NCBI RefSeq assembly: GCF_022664465.1
Contig: NZ_JAKREV010000003.1
Coordinates: 124,001-188,000 of the forward strand
Length of the DNA: 64,000 nucleotides
Source of the DNA: Sphingomonas hankookensis
GTDB taxonomy: Bacteria; Pseudomonadota; Alphaproteobacteria; Sphingomonadales; Sphingomonadaceae
Reading direction: 5' to 3'
Shown here: positions 49,185-57,612 of the stretch, in pieces
Numbering within the stretch: position 1 is the first letter of the stretch
Layout: each line of letters starts with the position of its first letter
Program-made: the position numbers and the translations under genes
The notes under the pieces: generated by a model
What the model saw: only the letters and a program-made list of their open reading frames with translations
Told to the model about the DNA's origin: nothing
Database searches by the model: none

Positions 49185-50108
49185 ATGGAGCGTCTGGACG
49201 GTGGCGCGACGGTTCCCGGTCCTTTGCGCGGGGGAGTGGTCGCGCTCGGCAATTTCGATGGATTTCATGCCGGGCACCAGGCGGTGGTCGCGCGCGCGGT
49301 GGCGCGTGCCCGCGAACGGGGGGCGCCGGCGATCGTCGCGACGTTCGATCCGCATCCGCGCCGCTATTTCCAGCCCCAGCTGCCGCCGTTCCGCCTGACG
49401 AGCCTCGACCAGCGCGCGCGGCTGTTCGCCGCCGCCGGAGCCGATGCGATGCTGGTGTTCGCGTTCGACGCCGCGCTGGCCGGGCTGTCGGCGGAAGGCT
49501 TTGCCGAACGGCTGGCGGACGGGATCGGCGCGAGCGGGGTGGTGACCGGCACCGACTTCACCTTCGGCAAGGCCCGCAGCGGCGACGTGGGCGTGTTGCG
49601 GACGCTGGGCGAGGCATATGGCTTCACCGCCGAGACGGTCGCGCCGGTCGAAGGCGGCGCGGCGGTGGTATCGTCGTCGCGCATCCGCGATCTGCTGCGC
49701 GAGGGGCGACCGCGCGAGGCGGCGGCGCTGATGACCCGGCCGTTCGCGATCGAGGGTGTGGTGGAACATGGCGCGAAGCTCGGGCGGCAACTGGGCTATC
49801 CGACCGCCAACCTCCGCATGGGCGCGTATCTGCGTCCCGCCTATGGCATCTATGCCGTGACCGGGCGGCTGGCGGACGGGCGGGTGCTGCAGGGTGCGGC
49901 GAACCTTGGCATCCGGCCGACGATCGAAGGCGAGCCGGTCGAGCTGCTCGAACCCTATTTCTTTGATTTCGAAGGCGATCTGTACGGACAGGTGATCGAG
50001 GTCGCGCTGATCGACTATCTGCGCGGCGAGGCGAAGTTCGAGTCGCTCGACGCGCTCAAGGTGCAGATGGCGGCGGATTGTGACCGGGCGCGGGTGGTAT
50101 TGGGGTAG
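49185..50108 (+). CDS. ribF: bifunctional riboflavin kinase / FMN adenylyltransferase
   Basis: 307 aa. Makes FMN and FAD from riboflavin. The N-terminal adenylyltransferase domain has GNFDGFHAGHQ near 17 and a late SSSRIRDLLREG near 165. The C-terminal kinase domain starts about 183 with GRQLGYPTANLRMGAYLRP and YGIYAVTGRLADG. It precedes ileS and lspA, the common ribF-ileS-lspA order. Confidence 0.96.
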   Translation: MERLDGGATVPGPLRGGVVALGNFDGFHAGHQAVVARAVARARERGAPAIVATFDPHPRRYFQPQLPPFRLTSLDQRARLFAAAGADAMLVFAFDAALAGLSAEGFAERLADGIGASGVVTGTDFTFGKARSGDVGVLRTLGEAYGFTAETVAPVEGGAAVVSSSRIRDLLREGRPREAAALMTRPFAIEGVVEHGAKLGRQLGYPTANLRMGAYLRPAYGIYAVTGRLADGRVLQGAANLGIRPTIEGEPVELLEPYFFDFEGDLYGQVIEVALIDYLRGEAKFESLDALKVQMAADCDRARVVLG

Positions 50109-50115
50109 AAGAAGG

Positions 50116-50280
50116 TCGTTTCACGCGAAGGCGCGGAGACGCGAAGGAGTTGCGATTTGGGTCGAGGGCACCCGCGCCAGCGGCCTTCGCCTTCGTTGCC
50201 ACATGCGATGTGTCTCCCGATCGTGTAGTAGCGGCGATAGCCCGCAACGCCTTCGCGTCTTCGCGCCTTCGCGTGAACCC
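50116..50280. repeat. R6 element
   Basis: CACGCGAAGGCGCGGAGACG then CGAAG (from 50122) faces GCCTTCGCGTCTTCGCGCCT then TCGCGTG (to 50276), about 95 bases apart. Fills most of the gap between ribF and ileS. Related to the copy at 18265. Confidence 0.8.
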
Positions 50281-50363
50281 ATGCTTCGTCCACCAGCCGT
50301 TCCTCGCCGCTGCAGGAAAGCGGTTTGCGTGTGGGCGCGCATCGGCTAATCGCGGGCATTCCT

Positions 50364-53315
50364 ATGACCGAAACGCCCGAACCCACGCGCGACTGGCGCG
50401 ACACCGTCTTCCTGCCGAAGACCGACTTTCCGATGAAGGCCGGCCTTGCCGCCAAGGAACCGGCGATCCTCGATCGTTGGGCGTCGATCGGGCTGTACGA
50501 CCGGTTGCGCGCCGAGCGTGCCGGGCGCGAGCGGTTCTTGCTGCACGACGGCCCGCCCTACGCCAATGGCGACATCCATATGGGCCATGCGATGAACAAG
50601 GTGCTGAAGGACATCGTCGTCCGCACCCAGTCGCTGATGGGAAAGGACGCGCCCTATATCCCGGGGTGGGATTGCCACGGCCTGCCGATCGAATGGAAGA
50701 TCGAGGAAGCCTATCGCGCCAAGAAGCGCAACAAGGACGAAGTTCCCCCGGCCGAGTTCCGCGCCGAATGCCGCGCCTATGCCGCCAAATGGGTCGATGT
50801 GCAGAAGGGCCAGTTCCAGCGGCTCGGCATAATGGGCGACTGGGACGACCCGTACCTCACCATGAAGTTCGACGCCGAGGCGACCATCGCCGAGGAGTTG
50901 TTGAAGTTTGCCATGTCGGGGCAGCTCTATCGCGGCGCCAAGCCGGTGATGTGGTCGCCGGTCGAAAAGACCGCGCTGGCCGAGGCCGAGGTCGAATATG
51001 AGGATGTCGTGTCGACGCAGATCGACGTGGCGTTCGAGATTGTCGATGCGCCGAATGCGCCGGAGTTGGTCGGCGCGCATGCGGTGATCTGGACCACCAC
51101 GCCGTGGACGATTCCGGTCAATCAGGCTTTGGCCTATGGGCCGGAGGTTGAGTATGGGATCGCGCGGGTAACGTTGCAGGACGGCACCGTTAAGCGCGTC
51201 CTGACGGCGACGCAGCTTTGGTCTCAGTTCTATGCCCGCGCGAATGCCGGTCAGCAAGGCATGTTCGCAGGCGAGTATGTCGCCAACGTCGAAGTCGAAG
51301 GTGTCGTTAAGGGTTCGCAGCTCGCTGGCGCGACCGCACGCCACCCGATGCACGCGCGCGGCGGGTTCTTTGCCAAGCCGCGTCCGCTGCTGGCCGGCGA
51401 CTTCGTGACGACCGACGCCGGCACCGGCCTGGTCCATATGGCCCCCGACCATGGCGAGGACGATTTCGAGCTGTGCAAGGCGAACGGCATCGAACCGGTG
51501 TTCGCGGTGCAGGGCGATGGGCGGTATCGCGACGACTGGGCATGGCTGGGCGGCGAAGGCAGCGTCATCAACCCGAAATTCGTTGCCGCCGGACGTGGCG
51601 GCAAGCTGGAGGAAGGGCCGATCTGTCGCGACCTGCGCTTGAGCGGCGCACTGCTGGCGGCGTCGGACGACTTCGCGCACAGCTATCCGCATAGCTGGCG
51701 GTCGAAGGCCAAGGTGATTTTCCGCGCGACGCCGCAGTGGTTCATTCCGATGGACCGTTCGACCCGGAACGTCGCCCCAGCGCAGGCTGGGGCATCTTTC
51801 GACGGCGCGGACGATCCGATCCTGGCGAGCATCGGGCTGGAGTCGCTGGAGACCCCAGCCTTCGCTGGGGTGACGTCTGCTTCGTCGAATGGCGCTACGT
51901 TGCGCGAAATCGCGCTGGACGCGATCGAGCATACGCGGTTCGTGCCCGAAAAGGGCCGCAACCGGATCGGGGCGATGGTGTCGGGGCGGCCCGACTGGGT
52001 CATCAGCCGCCAGCGTGCGTGGGGCGTGCCGATCGCGCTGTACGTCAACCGGGCAACCGGCGACTATCTGCGCGACGAAGCGGTCAACGACCGCATCCTG
52101 AGCGCCTTCCGCGAAGGAGGCGCCGATGCGTGGTATGCGGCGGATCATCAGGTGCTGCTGGGGCCGGACTACGCGCTCGCCGACTATGAGGTCGTGACCG
52201 ACATTCTCGACGTGTGGTTCGATTCGGGCTGCACCCATGTCTTCACGATCGAGAAGCGCTTCGGGGCGGGCACGCGCGCGAACCTGTATCTCGAAGGGTC
52301 GGACCAGCATCGCGGCTGGTTCCAGTCGTCGCTGCTCGAAAGCTGCGGCACGCGGGGGCAGGCGCCGTACGATGCGGTGCTGACGCACGGCTTCGCGCTG
52401 GACGGCAATGGCCGCAAAATGTCGAAGTCGCTCGGCAACGTCGTCGATCCGCTCAAGGTGATCGGTGAATCGGGTGCGGACATCCTGCGGCTATGGGTCG
52501 CGCAGACCGATTATTTCGAGGATGTGCGGATCGGCAAGGAAGTGCTGGCCGGCACCGGCGATACCTATCGCAAGCTGCGCAACACGTTCCGCTATCTGCT
52601 GGGCGCGCTGGACGGGTTCGGCGATGCCGAGCGGGTGCCGGTCGAGGAGATGCCGGGGCTGGAACGCTATGTCCTGCATCTGCTGGGCGAGCTGGACACC
52701 GAGTTGCGCAGTGCAGCGGAGGCGTATGAGTTCAACCGCTATGCCCGCGCGCTGACCGATTTCGCCAACGAGGATCTGTCGGCGTTCTTCTTCGATATCC
52801 GCAAGGATTCGCTCTATTGCGACGCCGCCGACGACGTACGGCGGCGGGCGTATCGCACCGTGCTGGACGTGCTGTTCCACGCGCTGGTGCGCTATGCCGC
52901 GCCGATCCTCGCGTTCACCGCCGAGGAAGTGTGGCAGGCGCGGTTCCCGAGCGAAGACGGGTCGGTGCATCTGCTCGAATGGCCCGAACTGCCGCATTTG
53001 CCCGCCGACCGGCCGCTGGGCACCGCATGGGCCGAGGTCCGCGTGCTGCGCCAGCAGGTGACCGAGGCGATCGAGCCGCTGCGTCGCGCCAAGACGGTGC
53101 GATCGAGCCTCGAGGCCGAGGTGACGGTACCGTCGCTGCCGCTGCCCGCCGACGAACTGGCCGAGCTGTTCATCGTCGCGAAGGTCGCCCAAGCCGATGG
53201 ACCGATCGCGGTGACGCGGACCGAGGAAGCCAAGTGTGGGCGCTGCTGGCGGCATCTGCCTGACGTGGCGGCGGACGGCGATCTGTGCGGCCGGTGTGCG
53301 GAGGTGGTGGCATGA
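50364..53315 (+). CDS. ileS: isoleucyl-tRNA synthetase with an in-frame repeat-derived insertion
   Basis: 983 aa. Class I synthetase charging tRNA-Ile. HIGH-type motif PPYANGDIHMGHAMN near 58, editing-domain motif WTTTPWTIPVNQAL near 237, KMSKS in GRKMSKSLGN near 685, and the C-terminal zinc finger (CGRCW, CGRCAEV). Between PQWFIPMDRST near 464 and LREIALDAIE near 513 there are about 43 extra residues (468-510) encoded by an R1 intergenic element: RNVAPAQAGASFDG at one end and LETPAFAGVTSASS at the other. The reading frame is kept and all catalytic motifs are intact, so the enzyme is probably active. Start MTETPEP is the ATG after the R6 element. Stop overlaps lspA. Confidence 0.96.
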   Translation: MTETPEPTRDWRDTVFLPKTDFPMKAGLAAKEPAILDRWASIGLYDRLRAERAGRERFLLHDGPPYANGDIHMGHAMNKVLKDIVVRTQSLMGKDAPYIPGWDCHGLPIEWKIEEAYRAKKRNKDEVPPAEFRAECRAYAAKWVDVQKGQFQRLGIMGDWDDPYLTMKFDAEATIAEELLKFAMSGQLYRGAKPVMWSPVEKTALAEAEVEYEDVVSTQIDVAFEIVDAPNAPELVGAHAVIWTTTPWTIPVNQALAYGPEVEYGIARVTLQDGTVKRVLTATQLWSQFYARANAGQQGMFAGEYVANVEVEGVVKGSQLAGATARHPMHARGGFFAKPRPLLAGDFVTTDAGTGLVHMAPDHGEDDFELCKANGIEPVFAVQGDGRYRDDWAWLGGEGSVINPKFVAAGRGGKLEEGPICRDLRLSGALLAASDDFAHSYPHSWRSKAKVIFRATPQWFIPMDRSTRNVAPAQAGASFDGADDPILASIGLESLETPAFAGVTSASSNGATLREIALDAIEHTRFVPEKGRNRIGAMVSGRPDWVISRQRAWGVPIALYVNRATGDYLRDEAVNDRILSAFREGGADAWYAADHQVLLGPDYALADYEVVTDILDVWFDSGCTHVFTIEKRFGAGTRANLYLEGSDQHRGWFQSSLLESCGTRGQAPYDAVLTHGFALDGNGRKMSKSLGNVVDPLKVIGESGADILRLWVAQTDYFEDVRIGKEVLAGTGDTYRKLRNTFRYLLGALDGFGDAERVPVEEMPGLERYVLHLLGELDTELRSAAEAYEFNRYARALTDFANEDLSAFFFDIRKDSLYCDAADDVRRRAYRTVLDVLFHALVRYAAPILAFTAEEVWQARFPSEDGSVHLLEWPELPHLPADRPLGTAWAEVRVLRQQVTEAIEPLRRAKTVRSSLEAEVTVPSLPLPADELAELFIVAKVAQADGPIAVTRTEEAKCGRCWRHLPDVAADGDLCGRCAEVVA
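51769..51876. repeat. R1 element inside ileS
   Basis: ACGTCGCCCCAGCGCAGGCT then GGGG at the left (hairpin 51775-51792) and GAGACCCCAGCCTTCGCTGG then GGTGACGT at the right (to 51876). Same design and sequence as the intergenic R1 copies. It is read in the ileS frame. The interval between the arms is 55 bases, like other copies. Confidence 0.9.
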
Positions 53316-53821
53316 ACCCGCGGAGACTGGCGGTCGCGATCGCGATTGTAATCCTGATCGTCGACCAGTTCGTCAAATATTGGGTCACCGGCCCGATGGG
53401 GATCGATTATCCGGGGGCCGAGCTCCATCTGCTGCCGGTGTTCACGCTGCGCTTCGTGCAGAATTTCGGCGTGTCGCTGGGGCTGTTGCAGGCGGGGAGC
53501 GAGACGGCGCGCTGGGCGCTGGTCGCGATGACCGCGGTGATCGCCACCGGCGTGGCGGTATGGATCCGGCGCGAGCGGCAGACGCCCGAGCTGATCGGGC
53601 TGGGGCTGGTGTTGGGCGGCGCGCTGGGCAACATCATCGACCGGGTGCGCTTCGGCTATGTCGTCGACTATGCCGACTTCCATATTTTCGGGTACAGCCC
53701 GTTTCTGGTATTCAACATCGCCGATGCGGCGATTTCGATCGGCGTGGTGATCCTGCTCGTGCGCGCGCTGTTCACCCGTGCGCCGAAGAACGACGTTCCT
53801 GTGGAGAAGGCCAATGCGTAA
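53312..53821 (+). CDS. lspA: lipoprotein signal peptidase
   Basis: 169 aa. Inner-membrane aspartic protease that removes the signal peptide from prolipoproteins. Four helices. Catalytic Asp pair in ALGNIIDRVRFGYVVDY near 107 and FNIADAAISIGVV near 138; FTLRFVQNFGVSLGL near 45 is also conserved. ATG overlaps the ileS stop, and the next gene, itself a lipoprotein, overlaps its 3' end by 8 bases. Confidence 0.96.
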   Translation: MNPRRLAVAIAIVILIVDQFVKYWVTGPMGIDYPGAELHLLPVFTLRFVQNFGVSLGLLQAGSETARWALVAMTAVIATGVAVWIRRERQTPELIGLGLVLGGALGNIIDRVRFGYVVDYADFHIFGYSPFLVFNIADAAISIGVVILLVRALFTRAPKNDVPVEKANA

Positions 53822-54218
53822 GTTTGTCGTCATCAGCAGCCTCGGCCTGATCCTTGCCGGGTGCCAGGGCAATGCCCTCAACCGCCAGCGTCCCGACGAG
53901 TTCGCCGTCGCGCGGCAAGCACCGCTGGTGATCCCGCCCGATTATTCGCTGGTCCCGCCGCAGCCGGGCGCCGCGCGTCCGCAGGATACTGCCGCATCGA
54001 CGCAGGCGATGCAGGCGCTGTTCGGCGGCCCGGCGCAGCGTAGTGCTACCGAGCGGCTGACGCTGGAGCAGGCGGGCGGTGCGGGCGCGGCGGATGCGGG
54101 CATTCGCTCGGGTGTGGCCGATCCGAACACCAATGTCGTCGACAAGGGCACGACGACCCGCGACATCATCGCGGCGCCGGCGGGCGACGGGCAGGCCGCG
54201 CGGACGACCACGCCGTAA
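53814..54218 (+). CDS. DUF3035-type lipoprotein
   Basis: 134 aa. The signal peptide ISSLGLILAGCQGNAL with lipidated Cys17 is a direct LspA substrate type. The mature part contains RPDEFAVARQAPLVIPPDY, the mark of the alphaproteobacterial DUF3035 family, then a low-complexity Gly/Ala/Thr tail. Function unknown. Overlaps lspA by 8 bases, so it ends the ribF-ileS-lspA run before a terminator. Confidence 0.88.
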   Translation: MRKFVVISSLGLILAGCQGNALNRQRPDEFAVARQAPLVIPPDYSLVPPQPGAARPQDTAASTQAMQALFGGPAQRSATERLTLEQAGGAGAADAGIRSGVADPNTNVVDKGTTTRDIIAAPAGDGQAARTTTP

Positions 54219-54242
54219 GGGTTGGGTTTTTGGGATAAGGGA

Positions 54243-54276
54243 AAGCCGGTTGCCCGAGGGGGCGGCCGGCTTTTTT
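54243..54276 (+). terminator. terminator after the DUF3035 gene
   Basis: AAGCCGG / CCGGCTT stem with a GC-rich loop (inner GCCCGAGGGGGC) followed by TTTTTT. Confidence 0.88.
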
Positions 54277-54300
54277 GTGCCTCCGCCCCCTGCCCCCTCC

Positions 54301-54420
54301 GTTTGCTTCGAGCGAAGGTTCGAGCTTGTCGAGAACCGTAGTCGAGAAGGGGGTGCCCCAAACGACCAAGTTCTCGACGGACGCTTCTCGACAAGCTCGA
54401 AGCTGCTCGAACCGAACGGG
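54301..54420. repeat. R3 element
   Basis: Same order as the copy at 19551: GTTTGCTTCGAGC, TCGAGCTTGTCGAGAACCGT, AGTCGAGAAGG, spacer, TTCTCGACGGACGCTTCTCG, ACAAGCTCGAAGCTGCTCGA and ACCGAACGG. Confidence 0.88.
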
Positions 54421-54490
54421 TGGGGGTTGGAGAAACGTCCGGTAACTGGATGACCGGGCAAGGCGCGTGCGATCTTTACCCTCACCACCC

Positions 54491-54575
54491 TCGTCACCCC
54501 AGTGCAGGCTGGTGTTTCCCGGTGATGATGCGGGACATGAGCCGCGGGAGACCCCAGCCTTCGCTGGGGTGACGT
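54491..54575. repeat. R1 element next to an R3 element
   Basis: TCGTCACCCCAGTGCAGGCT opens, one base changed in the loop side; GAGACCCCAGCCTTCGCTGG then GGTGACGT closes. It completes a composite gap of about 390 bases before torF with the R3 element; no gene lies there. Confidence 0.85.
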
Positions 54576-54612
54576 GCTTGCGGGAGCGAGCTTTCCCGCC
54601 CCCGCCCTGCCC

Positions 54613-55443
54613 TTAGAACGCCGCGGTCAGCGATACCACCACCGTGCTGGCGGCGATCGGGCTGCCGTTGGTGGTCTTGCTGAAGTTCGGCGTGATATAG
54701 GCCGCTTCGCTGTTCGAGATGTCGGTGTCGACATAGGCGACGCCCAGCGTCAGGTTCTTGTAGGTAAAGTCGGTGCCGACCGACCAGTCCCAGTAGCTGC
54801 CGGTGGGGGCAAGGCTGGTGCCGTTCGGGCCGAGGCCGGGATTGCCGTCCGAATAGCCGATATGCGCCTTCAGCGTCAGCGGGGTGTTCGGCACGGCGCC
54901 GGCGGCATCGCCCGACAGATAGATATTGTCGTCGCGCTTGCCGCTGCCCACGACCAGCGGCGTCGCCGAGGCGAAGGCGCGGCTGAGCGAGGTCTGCTTG
55001 GGCGCGTAGAAGGCGCCGGCGGTCAGCGTGGCGGGACCGGCGGTGCCCGACAGCTTGCCGTAGAATTCGACGACGTCGGTTTCGTCGGCACCGCCGGGAT
55101 AGGTGTACCAGGTGACGCCGGCATCGACGGTCGCGGTGCCGAAGGTCTTCTTGTACCCGGCGATCAGGTCGAGTTCGAGGTTGGCGCCGCCGAACGTGCC
55201 CCAGCCGGCGAGGTTCGACCCCCAGGTGCCGATATAGACGCCGCTTTCATGGGCGATGGTGATGCCGCCCTGGACGGCGACATTTTTGTCCGACTGCGAC
55301 ACGCCGCGGAAGCGATAGTCGGACGCGACGCTGGCGCTGCCGCTGATGGTGATCGGTTCGGGCGGTGCGGTGTCCTGCGCAAAGGCCGGCATCGCGGTAG
55401 TGGCGGCGAGGATCGCGGCCGGGAGAATGGTCGAGAATCGCAT
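54613..55443 (-). CDS. torF: TorF-family putative porin
   Basis: 276 aa. Signal peptide (ILAATTAMPAFAQD), then an outer-membrane beta-barrel of the TIGR02001 type: ISGSASVASDYRFRGVSQSD near 33, HESGVYIGTWGSNLAG, ELDLIAGYKKTFG and a final aromatic strand SLTAAF. Often linked to nitrogen uptake genes in related bacteria, but here glnK-amtB are 8 kb away. The substrate is unknown. Confidence 0.88.
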   Translation of the reverse strand: MRFSTILPAAILAATTAMPAFAQDTAPPEPITISGSASVASDYRFRGVSQSDKNVAVQGGITIAHESGVYIGTWGSNLAGWGTFGGANLELDLIAGYKKTFGTATVDAGVTWYTYPGGADETDVVEFYGKLSGTAGPATLTAGAFYAPKQTSLSRAFASATPLVVGSGKRDDNIYLSGDAAGAVPNTPLTLKAHIGYSDGNPGLGPNGTSLAPTGSYWDWSVGTDFTYKNLTLGVAYVDTDISNSEAAYITPNFSKTTNGSPIAASTVVVSLTAAF

Positions 55444-55752
55444 CGTAAACCCTTTCTAGGTTCCGTGGTGATTCTCCTGCGTCGAACGTCGCCGCGATTG
55501 GGTGGACCTGATGGCCCATGCGGTCTGACGCTCTGCGACCGAATATGTCTCAGCGTGCCGCGCTGCACAATGGGAATTGCGCTGAGTCCGGATACGACAC
55601 ACCCGCTGTTGCGCGGTGGCAACAACGGGTGTGACGCGAACAACGTTCGTCATTCCCGCGAAGACGGGAATCCATATACGCCGACGTTGCGAATTATCCG
55701 CAGCACTGGCGTGTATGGATCCCCGCCTGCGCGGGGATGACGGGAGAAAGGA
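55444..55752. other. gap upstream of torF with an R5 element
   Basis: The torF promoter should lie within the first 150 bases; no clear sigma-54 or CtrA match seen. The distal half holds the R5 element at 55648. No gene. Confidence 0.5.
55648..55744. repeat. R5 element
   Basis: CGTCATTCCCGCGAAGACGG then GAATCCATATACGCC on the left; GGCGTGTATGGATCCCCGCC then TGCGCGGGGATGACG on the right. A second copy is at 57613. Confidence 0.85.
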
Positions 55753-56217
55753 TCAGGCGCGGATGGCGAGGATCGCGTCGATTTCGACCACGGCACCCAG
55801 CGGCAGGACCGGCACGCCGACCGCGCTGCGGGCGTGGCGGCCGGCATCGCCGAACAGTTCGACCATCAGTTCCGACGCGCCGTTGGCGACCTTCGGCTGG
55901 TCGGTGAAGCTGCCGGCCGAGTTGACGAACACACCGAGCTTCACGACGCGCTCGATCCGGTCGAGGCTGCCCAGCGCCTTTTCGGCCTGCGCGAGGATCA
56001 TCAGCGCACACTTCTGGGCCGCCGAGGTGGCGTAGGCGAGGTCGCGGTCCTCGCCAGCGCGGCCGGTCATCAGGTTGCCGTCCTCAAACGGCAGCTGGCC
56101 CGACAGGTGCAGCAGGCCGCCGGCTTCTACCGCGGGGACATAGGCCGCGACGGGCGCGGCGGCGACGGGGAGCGACAGGCCGCGTTCGGCCAGCTTTGCG
56201 GGGATATCATATGCCAT
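55753..56217 (-). CDS. RidA-family protein
   Basis: 154 aa from MAYDIPAKLAERG. RidA/YjgF-type proteins hydrolyse reactive 2-aminoacrylate and other enamines or imines. Seen: LLHLSGQLPFEDGNLMTG near 40, AALKCALM-type AQKCALMILAQAEKALGSLD and the C-terminal ARSAVGVPVLPLGAVVEIDA. The length (about 150) fits the longer subgroup. It follows the HAD gene by about 30 bases on the same strand. Confidence 0.9.
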   Translation of the reverse strand: MAYDIPAKLAERGLSLPVAAAPVAAYVPAVEAGGLLHLSGQLPFEDGNLMTGRAGEDRDLAYATSAAQKCALMILAQAEKALGSLDRIERVVKLGVFVNSAGSFTDQPKVANGASELMVELFGDAGRHARSAVGVPVLPLGAVVEIDAILAIRA

Positions 56218-56249
56218 GGGAGTTCCTCTCTTGTGGTTATCGGATGGGG

Positions 56250-56873
56250 TCAAGCCTTGGCCGGCTGTCCTTCGGCGAAGCGTGCTTCGATCCATGCCTG
56301 CGCCTCGGTCCAGTCGTCGATACGGGCGTGCGCGGCGGGTGCCGGGGCGACGTGGATGGCAAGGTCGGGTTCGGACACCATGTGCAGCCGGTGAACGGTG
56401 GGCGCAGTGTCCGCGACCGATTGGTGATGCACCGCAAGGTCGTCGACGAACACCGCGACGCTGGGGTTGAATTCGGCGAGCAGCCGCGCGACCGGCGGCC
56501 CCTTGCCCCCCTGATTGCATTCGACGCGGTGGACGATGCCGTGGGTGGCGAGCTGATCGATGCGGTGGGTGCGGCAATGGTCCTGCAAATTGGTCAGGAC
56601 GACGATGTCGGCGTGAGTCGCGAGCGCTGCCAGCGCCTCGCGCGCATGGGGTACCAGCGTCTGGCGCGCCATCTGGCCCGGAAAGAAGCCGTCGAGCATC
56701 CCCCACATCTCGTCGCGTTCCAGCAAGGTGCCGTCGGCGCGGGTCATCGAGTTGGCGAAATCGCCCCCGGCCATGTCGAACGCGATGGCATGTTCCTCCC
56801 CCAGCCAGGTCCCGAAATGGCGGACCATGTGCAACAGGACTTCGTCGCAATCGGTGATGAGCAGCGGTTTCAT
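56250..56873 (-). CDS. HAD-like hydrolase with DCDEV nucleophile motif
   Basis: 207 aa. Motif I reads LLITDCDEVLLHM near residue 5: nucleophile Asp8, then Cys and Asp10, so the DxD core is kept though DxDGT is not. Motif II is VVLTNLQDH near 93 and motif IV is VAVFVDDLAVHH near 142. The fourth motif pair DD is present. Probably a phosphatase of unknown substrate. Overlaps the DUF3572 gene by four bases and precedes ridA. Confidence 0.82.
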   Translation of the reverse strand: MKPLLITDCDEVLLHMVRHFGTWLGEEHAIAFDMAGGDFANSMTRADGTLLERDEMWGMLDGFFPGQMARQTLVPHAREALAALATHADIVVLTNLQDHCRTHRIDQLATHGIVHRVECNQGGKGPPVARLLAEFNPSVAVFVDDLAVHHQSVADTAPTVHRLHMVSEPDLAIHVAPAPAAHARIDDWTEAQAWIEARFAEGQPAKA

Positions 56874-57142
56874 GCAGTCTCCAGTTCGGCGCGGGCCCCA
56901 ACCAGCGCGGCGGGCGGCACGGCCAGCGCGTCGGCGCAGGCGATGAGGTCGGGTTCGTACGATTCGAGATGGATCAGCAACTGCGCGAGGAAGCCGGGAT
57001 CGGCGGCCCGCGCGCGCAGGTCGGCGGGATCGATCCCGGTCAGCGACAGGAAGCGCGTCGCCCGCGTTTCGTCGCCGACGACCCAGGCAAGCGCCCGCAA
57101 GCCCAGCGTCGCCGCGTCTTCATTTGTTTCCGGCCTGCGCAT
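56870..57142 (-). CDS. DUF3572 protein
   Basis: 90 aa. Matches DUF3572, an alphaproteobacterial family: AATLGLRALAWVVGDETRAT, FLSLTGIDPADLRARAADP and FLAQLLIHLESYEPDLI. Function unknown. First gene of a leftward DUF3572-HAD-ridA run and divergent from divK, 41 bases away; shared or opposing regulation is possible. Confidence 0.88.
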   Translation of the reverse strand: MRRPETNEDAATLGLRALAWVVGDETRATRFLSLTGIDPADLRARAADPGFLAQLLIHLESYEPDLIACADALAVPPAALVGARAELETA

Positions 57143-57183
57143 CGCCTAGACAGCCTTTCGAACTCGATCGGGATGCAAAGCGC

Positions 57184-57606
57184 GTGGCAAAAAGGGTACT
57201 CGTTGTCGAGGACAACGAACTCAACCTGAAGCTGTTCTGCGACCTGCTGCGCGCGCATGGCTTTGAAACCGAGCCGGTCCGCGACGGGCGCGAGGCGGTG
57301 GCGCGGGCGCGGGCGTTCCTGCCCGACCTGATCATCACCGATATCCAGTTGCCGCATATGACCGGGCTGGAGCTGATCCAGATGTTGAAGGCCGATGCGC
57401 GGCTGCGGACGATCCCGATCATGGCGGTCACCGCCTATTCGGGGCGCGATGACGAGGACCGGGTGCGCGCCGCCGGGGCGAATGCCTATGTGACGAAGCC
57501 GATTTCGGTGGTGCGGTTCGTGGGGGAGGTTCGGGCGTTGTTGCCGGCGGAGGAAATTCGGGGGGAGCCGGACGCCGACTCGACGGACGGACCGGTGCCC
57601 GACTGA
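57184..57606 (+). CDS. divK: single-domain response regulator DivK
   Basis: 140 aa from GTG 57184. A stand-alone receiver domain that works with PleC and DivJ to control CtrA activity and cell polarity. Asp53 (LIITDIQLPHMTG) and Lys105 (YVTKPI) are at the Caulobacter DivK positions, and the start VAKRVLVVEDNELN fits. A C-terminal tail of about 18 polar residues (EIRGEPDADSTDGPVPD) follows the receiver. It is longer than Caulobacter DivK by that tail. No pleD gene follows, unlike Caulobacter. Confidence 0.9.
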   Translation: MAKRVLVVEDNELNLKLFCDLLRAHGFETEPVRDGREAVARARAFLPDLIITDIQLPHMTGLELIQMLKADARLRTIPIMAVTAYSGRDDEDRVRAAGANAYVTKPISVVRFVGEVRALLPAEEIRGEPDADSTDGPVPD

Positions 57607-57612
57607 CAATCG

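Noticed and set aside
50346..52388. 680-codon frame on the minus strand over ileS
   Set aside because: Antisense to ileS with no domain.
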